NCBI GenBank assembly: GCA_030649165.1
Contig: JAUSGG010000133.1
Location: 1 to 55,688 of the forward strand
Length of the DNA stretch: 55,688 bases
Direction of reading: 5' to 3'
From: Armatimonadota bacterium
GTDB lineage: Bacteria; Armatimonadota; UBA5829; JAUSEB01
Part shown: positions 51,268-55,688 of the stretch, piece after piece
Numbering within the stretch: position 1 is the stretch's first letter
How the letters are laid out: every line of letters starts with the position of its first letter
Translations under genes and position numbers: made by a program
Notes under the pieces: model-generated
Database searches by the model: none
What the model saw: only the letters and a program-made list of their open reading frames with translations
Told to the model about the DNA's origin: nothing

Positions 51268-54200
51268 TCAGTTCAGCGGCATCAGGTCCGCCTGGCTTCG
51301 CACCCGGATCAACGGATACAGTTCGCCATTGTCGACGTAGCTCGTGCAGACCCCGACGACCGCGGCGCTGTGGTCCTGCGCGGGGATACTCAGTCCGGGA
51401 GCGAATACCTTAACGCCGGCTTGTCCGGAGTCGCTGATCGCGCCGGAGCCGTCGTCGAGCCAGAAGGAATCTCCGCTCGTGTTTACAACTCTGCCGGTCG
51501 TTAAGACGGGCAGCCCTACTGTGTTCAAGCCAAGTCCGCTGTATACGCCCTTTTGGCCCGCGCCGGTCAAAGCGTTGTAGAACCAGTCGGTCCCGCCGAC
51601 CGACCTGTTCGTCATCACGGCGGGGACCTCCCATCTGTAACCGATAGTGGTTACCGTGGCTTGCGCGAGACACCGCTCGTCGTTCACGGTCTGCATGCTG
51701 CCTCCGACATCCACCGTCGCGCCGGCCGTAAGCCCGGGCGGTATGCCAAGCGGGCTGACTTTCACGCCGCAGCGCTTGTTTCCGTCGAGGATATAAAAGC
51801 CGTCCGTCAATACCGCGGTGACGGATTTGTCCGTCAAGCCGACTGACGACGTGTCCGCCAGCAGCTTCGCGGCGGCGACCGACAGCCCTGCCTGCGCAAC
51901 AACCGTTATCCCGTCGGAGAAGCCGATGGGACTCGGCATCATCGTGCCGTTCATCGCGACGACGATCACATAGTAAGCCTGCCCCACGTTCAGCGCGAGA
52001 CCGGTGCGCGTGTCTTCGGTCGACAACCCGACGTCAAGCCACTCGCCGCCGGGGATGATCCCGCCCGGACCCGGGTCCATGCTTATTGCGTAACGGTATC
52101 CGCTTATCCCCGTTTCGGGATCGTTCGAGAGCCATTGCGCGTGTATCTGGTCGGTGGTGAGAGTAAACGCGCCGTCATCGGTGACAACGGGCATTTCTGG
52201 TGGCGTCGGATCGTTGCCGAAGTAGTTCTGGTCGAGCTGGTCTGCGCCGACCGGAGGATAGTTCATCATCGGCGGGTCGAACACAAGACCGGGTTTGATG
52301 GGATTGACCGAGCCGGTCCACCCGCAGGGGACTGACCCGGAGTACGTCCCGTCGGGGCCGGTGGCCGGATTACCCGGAAGACCCATCATGATGACTCCCT
52401 CCAACGGAATCAGCATCGGCGTTGTGACACGGCCGGATATGATAAACTGCTGCGGCGCGCCCGTATAATCCTGGTTGATTTGGTTGGACGTGACATTGAT
52501 GTACATCCGCTGCGGAGGCGTGAACGTGTAGCAGGGCATCATGGGGATCACGATACCGGCCCATCCGCACGGCGCCATCGCCGTGTAAAAGCCCGTCGGG
52601 TCAGTCGGCGCCGCGCCCGGCAAACCGTTCATCATCACACCGGGGATAGGAGCGCCGTCCGCGGTCCGCGCGTAACCGGAGATTGTGAACATTTGCGGCT
52701 GGCCCACGTAATCCTGGTTCATCTGGCTGGCAGCCAGGTTGAAGTACGTTCTGGAGGGCGGCGTGAACGTCGTACACGGCCAAGCCGGCGTTACCGTGCC
52801 GGACCAACCAAGCGGAACCTGAACGTTGTAGAAGCCCGCCGGGTCTGTGGGCGGATTGCCAGGCAGGCCGTTCATGGGAACACCCGGCATCGGATTGCCG
52901 CCGCCGTCCCGGACGAAGCCCGAGACGTAAATGGCTCCTCCGGTCCCCTGCACCATGCCCCACCAGGTCCCCCACCTGTCCACGCCTCCGGACGGCGTGG
53001 CCGCGTACTCCTGGATCGTCCACAGGTCAGTATCGTTGTTCGGGTCCACGCAGGTCGCGGAGAAATCACCCCAGCGGTTCTTTGTGCCACTGAAGGTCTT
53101 GTAGTAAGTCGCTTCGCCGGCCTTCAGCACGGTGTCGGCCTGCAGTGTGTTCGCCGCGTCGCCTCCCGCCCGGTAGGAGTAATTCGCGCTGGCGTACTGC
53201 GAGGATGAGAACCTGGAATAGCCGATCAGAGCGTCGTTATACTGGTTGACGGCGATGCTTGGGAACGCGTAGAACGTTGCGCCGCTGGCGTCATCGACCA
53301 GGCCGTTTTGCTGGACCGTGCCGCTCGTGCTGACCTGCCACCACATGACTGAACTGCGCGTGGGAGTGGTTGCGGGGAAGAAGACACTATGCGCGCACCA
53401 CAGGTAGCCGTTGCGGTAGACGCAGTTCTGCATACGGTCATCGTTCGCCATGATCTTGTTGCTGGCGCCGGACTGCGGGGCGAAATCGTTGTTCACGCCG
53501 CCATTCCAGGTGGTCGCGACGGCTGGATACGCCAGGCCGGTCGTAAGCGTTTCGGAGCCGACCGCGCCGGTGATCTTGCTCAGGCGAAGATAGCCGTACC
53601 CACCGGAGTTGCTGTTCCACGTCTCCATAAGATATTCGGTGGCGATTGTGTTGTCGTGGGTAATGGCCGGGGCCTGGCAAGCGCCTCCGGAGGTGTCCTG
53701 GAGAAGCGTGTATGCGCCGGAGCCGTTGGCGTAGAGATTCGCCTTGTCGAAAACGTATATATTGGAGCGGGTGAAGGCGTCGTCGCTCACCGCGAACATG
53801 TTGACCTGCACGACGATCCAGTCTTTGTTGAACCCGATACTCGGATAGTCGGCCCACAATGTGTTCGTCGAGTCGGCGTCCACCCGGTAAAGATACCACG
53901 TGCCGGTGGGATCGCTATTGGCGCTCACGCCGATCAGGACCGATGAGTTGTTGTGTCGCGGCTCGGCGCACGCCGTGAATATCCACCGACCTCCGTAGGG
54001 ATCGTACAAGACCTTCGGATCGAAAGCGCCGGCGCCGGTGTAGAATGGTCCCATACTCGACCAGAAGCTCTGAAGCGACACCGTGCTGAGGTTCGTGCCG
54101 CCGCGGTTCTGAATGCGCACCTCTGTGTTCAGCGTGACCATCAGGTGGTTCGGCCCCGCGGCGCCGTGGGTGTCCGGCGGGATACGGGTGTTGTTGTCAC

Positions 54201-54549
54201 CGAGCGCGGCGAAGCTGGCTGCCGGCGCCGGAGAAAACGGCGGCGGCGCGCCCTCGGGCTCCGGCGTCAGAGCCGACGGCTCGTAAGAAGCTTGGGCCTC
54301 AGCCGGGACCGGAAGGTCGCCCGGAACCGGCAGCGGAGAATGGACCGCGGCCGGCGCAACCGGACGCGGAGCAGCGGCCTCTTGCGCCGCCAGACGCCTC
54401 ATATTGACGGAAGCATGCTTGCTTGCCTTATGCCGCGAGCCGCGAACCGAAGCCGGGTCCGGCCCGACCGGGTTGGCCATCGCGGTGGCGCAAATGGACA
54501 GAGCAAAAAGTGTGAGAATTATTCTCCGCTGAAACCGGGACTGTTTCAA
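51268..54549 (-). CDS. Giant exported protein, propeller-like plus OB-like module
   Basis: This 1093-residue protein has a signal peptide (RRIILTLFALSICATAMA), a proline-rich linker (to about 110), and a beta-propeller-like domain of about 400 residues (NTRIPPDTHGAAGPNHLMVT, FDPKVLYDPYGGRWIF, then repeated YSRFSSS- and WGDFS-type blades). Three copies of an 80-residue carboxypeptidase-regulatory-like repeat follow (ISGYARTADGAPIPGVMMNG, FTPPxRxY). A fibronectin-like domain and the OB-fold-like C-terminal module (MTNRSVGGTDWFYN, TGAGQKG) complete it. TTG at 54549 is chosen: GGGAGG lies 8 nt upstream, and the frame's earlier start overlaps the promoter. It is probably surface-bound or secreted. 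Confidence 0.82.
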   Translation of the reverse strand: MKQSRFQRRIILTLFALSICATAMANPVGPDPASVRGSRHKASKHASVNMRRLAAQEAAAPRPVAPAAVHSPLPVPGDLPVPAEAQASYEPSALTPEPEGAPPPFSPAPAASFAALGDNNTRIPPDTHGAAGPNHLMVTLNTEVRIQNRGGTNLSTVSLQSFWSSMGPFYTGAGAFDPKVLYDPYGGRWIFTACAEPRHNNSSVLIGVSANSDPTGTWYLYRVDADSTNTLWADYPSIGFNKDWIVVQVNMFAVSDDAFTRSNIYVFDKANLYANGSGAYTLLQDTSGGACQAPAITHDNTIATEYLMETWNSNSGGYGYLRLSKITGAVGSETLTTGLAYPAVATTWNGGVNNDFAPQSGASNKIMANDDRMQNCVYRNGYLWCAHSVFFPATTPTRSSVMWWQVSTSGTVQQNGLVDDASGATFYAFPSIAVNQYNDALIGYSRFSSSQYASANYSYRAGGDAANTLQADTVLKAGEATYYKTFSGTKNRWGDFSATCVDPNNDTDLWTIQEYAATPSGGVDRWGTWWGMVQGTGGAIYVSGFVRDGGGNPMPGVPMNGLPGNPPTDPAGFYNVQVPLGWSGTVTPAWPCTTFTPPSRTYFNLAASQMNQDYVGQPQMFTISGYARTADGAPIPGVMMNGLPGAAPTDPTGFYTAMAPCGWAGIVIPMMPCYTFTPPQRMYINVTSNQINQDYTGAPQQFIISGRVTTPMLIPLEGVIMMGLPGNPATGPDGTYSGSVPCGWTGSVNPIKPGLVFDPPMMNYPPVGADQLDQNYFGNDPTPPEMPVVTDDGAFTLTTDQIHAQWLSNDPETGISGYRYAISMDPGPGGIIPGGEWLDVGLSTEDTRTGLALNVGQAYYVIVVAMNGTMMPSPIGFSDGITVVAQAGLSVAAAKLLADTSSVGLTDKSVTAVLTDGFYILDGNKRCGVKVSPLGIPPGLTAGATVDVGGSMQTVNDERCLAQATVTTIGYRWEVPAVMTNRSVGGTDWFYNALTGAGQKGVYSGLGLNTVGLPVLTTGRVVNTSGDSFWLDDGSGAISDSGQAGVKVFAPGLSIPAQDHSAAVVGVCTSYVDNGELYPLIRVRSQADLMPLN

Positions 54550-54717
54550 TACCTTCGCCTCCCTCGATATTCGGAACAACGCCTCAAGCGGATGCTTTGT
54601 GAAAAGCCGCGCTATTGCGGCGCGGAGAATGACCTTCCGTTGCTCTTGGAGTTTAGGAAAACTATTGGTGTTTGCGGCGACGACAGAGGATAAACCGGCA
54701 AGTCGCGCACTAACTGG

Positions 54718-54765
54718 AGTATAGGACGGGGCCGGGCAGGCTGTCAATCAGTATTATTACCAGGT
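54718..54765 (-). promoter_or_regulatory. Conserved operator plus promoter, copy 3
   Basis: On the minus strand ACCTGGTAATAATACTGA runs into TTGACA, an 18-bp spacer and TATACT. Confidence 0.75.
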
Positions 54766-54813
54766 ATTGCCGTAGGCATTGCCCGGGAATTGGCGAGGGT
54801 TTCGGAACATGGA

Positions 54814-54843
54814 GGCCGAGGAAGCGCGCCTGCTCCCTCGGCC
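54814..54843 (-). terminator. Hairpin after the truncated exported protein gene
   Basis: GGCCGAGG pairs with CCTCGGCC around a 14-nt loop, 18 bp past the stop codon at 54861. Confidence 0.6.
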
Positions 54844-54860
54844 AGATGATATTGTGCGCC

Positions 54861-55688
54861 TTACGGCGCTACCTGCACTCGCCACGGCCAGCGGCGCAGC
54901 GGGTCGTCGACATAGCCTCGGTCGCCGGGTTTGCGGCTGGGACCCATGATGTAGTATCTGCCTGAAGCGTCCGTGTGCGCGTAGACCGCCGTAGCATTTA
55001 TAATCGCTCGTCGCCCGTCGGAGAGCGTAGTCAGCGTTCCGCCGACTATGTCGATCGTAGGCAGCATACGGCGCAAGCCGTGGACGGCCCTGTTCAGTAT
55101 CAGAGTCAGCCGCGGCCCGTGCTGGATAGGCTCGAAGGTCTCCTTCAGCCCGAACATCAGCCCGTCCTCCGATTCGGAGATGACCATCTCGCCCGGCAGA
55201 TCGACAACCGCGCCGTCGGGCTGGGAGAGCGCCCAGCCTATTGCCCCTTCGCGGTTGTAACGCTCTTGGAAACAATCGCTTGCCAGGATTTCGTCGGCGG
55301 TGGGATATGGCCACGGCCTGAACGGTCCCCCGCCAGCGGTGCCGTCATCACTGGCCGCCATTGGCCCTGGGCCAAGGCTCATAGCTCCATACTGGCTGCC
55401 TCCGAGATAAACGCGGTCTGGAGTAATGTACTGATCCCCGTTCTCATATTCGCCGGAGACCCCTATGATCGTAACCCTGTCATACAGACTGAAGGAAGTC
55501 GGCCATGAGATGTCTGTGCGCATTGTGTAAGGCCAGCCAGGAAACGAACGATCCTGATGCACTGCCTCGAAGTGGTCGGCAAACTTCAGATAAATGTTTG
55601 CGTCCACCATTCGTACGTTGTCGCCAACCGGAATAGCAGCGAGGTTCTGGTCTACAAAGAAACCCGGACCCCATTCGTAGATGATGGG
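54861..55688 (-). CDS. C-terminal part of an OB-module exported protein
   Basis: At least 275 residues are visible and the frame stays open to the window edge, so the start is missing. The visible part begins IIYEWGPGFFVDQNLAAIP and contains the OB-like pattern SFSLYDRVTIIGVSGEYENG...QYITPDRVYLGG. A second such unit ends in AIINATAVYAHTDASGRYYI. Both units match the C-terminal module of the three giant exported proteins. ATG at 55610 is internal to the OB unit and unlikely to be the true start. What lies N-terminal is unknown. Confidence 0.75.
   Translation of the reverse strand, partial: PIIYEWGPGFFVDQNLAAIPVGDNVRMVDANIYLKFADHFEAVHQDRSFPGWPYTMRTDISWPTSFSLYDRVTIIGVSGEYENGDQYITPDRVYLGGSQYGAMSLGPGPMAASDDGTAGGGPFRPWPYPTADEILASDCFQERYNREGAIGWALSQPDGAVVDLPGEMVISESEDGLMFGLKETFEPIQHGPRLTLILNRAVHGLRRMLPTIDIVGGTLTTLSDGRRAIINATAVYAHTDASGRYYIMGPSRKPGDRGYVDDPLRRWPWRVQVAP

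Larger units (their letters stand above)
54550..54860. other. Leader, promoter and terminator between exported genes
   Basis: No gene is seen. It contains GGGAGG (54559-54564), a leader of about 165 nt, the promoter module (54718-54765), and a hairpin of the upstream gene (54814-54843). Confidence 0.65.

Overview
This is about 55.7 kb of high-GC bacterial chromosome with some 38 supported protein genes and no recognisable rRNA, tRNA, CRISPR array or complete insertion sequence. The content suggests a free-living heterotroph with an outer membrane and a large exported proteome: Sec- and Tat-type signal sequences, a lipoprotein-like M48 peptidase, polysaccharide-active enzymes, very large repeat proteins, a DUF6785-like membrane protein, and frequent TTG starts behind strong Shine-Dalgarno sites. 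Armatimonadota or a neighbouring lineage is the best guess. That placement is inference, because the window has no rRNA; lepA is the best phylogenetic marker.

Layout. 1-3 kb: the end of lepA followed by hemW. 3-9.2 kb: an exported beta-helix protein, a three-gene minus-strand operon (coiled-coil membrane protein, M48 peptidase, glycosyltransferase) and a CelD-type acyltransferase. 9.3-12.2 kb: a tightly coupled plus-strand unit (PLP aminotransferase, membrane protein, LemA, BON). 12.2-16 kb: a giant FG-GAP protein with two sets of seven repeats. 16.2-20.1 kb: a sulfatase/GNAT pair and an exported GH63-like hydrolase, divergent from an internally duplicated Wzz-like protein. 21.5-30.9 kb: PPi-dependent phosphofructokinase, a TauE/SafE exporter, a Tat-exported Gfo/Idh/MocA oxidoreductase, a DUF1593 nucleoside-hydrolase-like protein, an exported ADP-ribosylglycohydrolase, a nitrilase and a small EF-Tu-domain-2-like protein. 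31-36.6 kb: a small-molecule kinase and a 1503-residue exported multidomain protein. 37-43.2 kb: a UroD/MtaA-type methyltransferase, an M24 peptidase, a GATase/deacetylase-like protein and an epimerase. 43.2-46 kb: small proteins and an HD-phosphohydrolase/YwgA-like pair. 46-51 kb: the DUF6785-like protein and an ECF sigma/anti-sigma/PD40 operon. 51.3-55.7 kb: two more exported proteins, the last cut by the window edge.

Two themes link distant parts. First, three giant exported proteins (at 12, 32 and 51 kb) share a C-terminal OB-fold-like module, and each is preceded by nearly the same promoter module, in which a GTAA/TTAC palindrome abuts a TTGACA -35 box; this looks like a co-regulated family of surface or secreted proteins. 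A fourth, truncated protein at the right edge shares the module. Second, intergenic DNA is packed with dispersed palindromic repeats of at least six families, several copies of which supply the last codons of genes. One roughly 65-bp family shows compensatory changes in its terminal stem.
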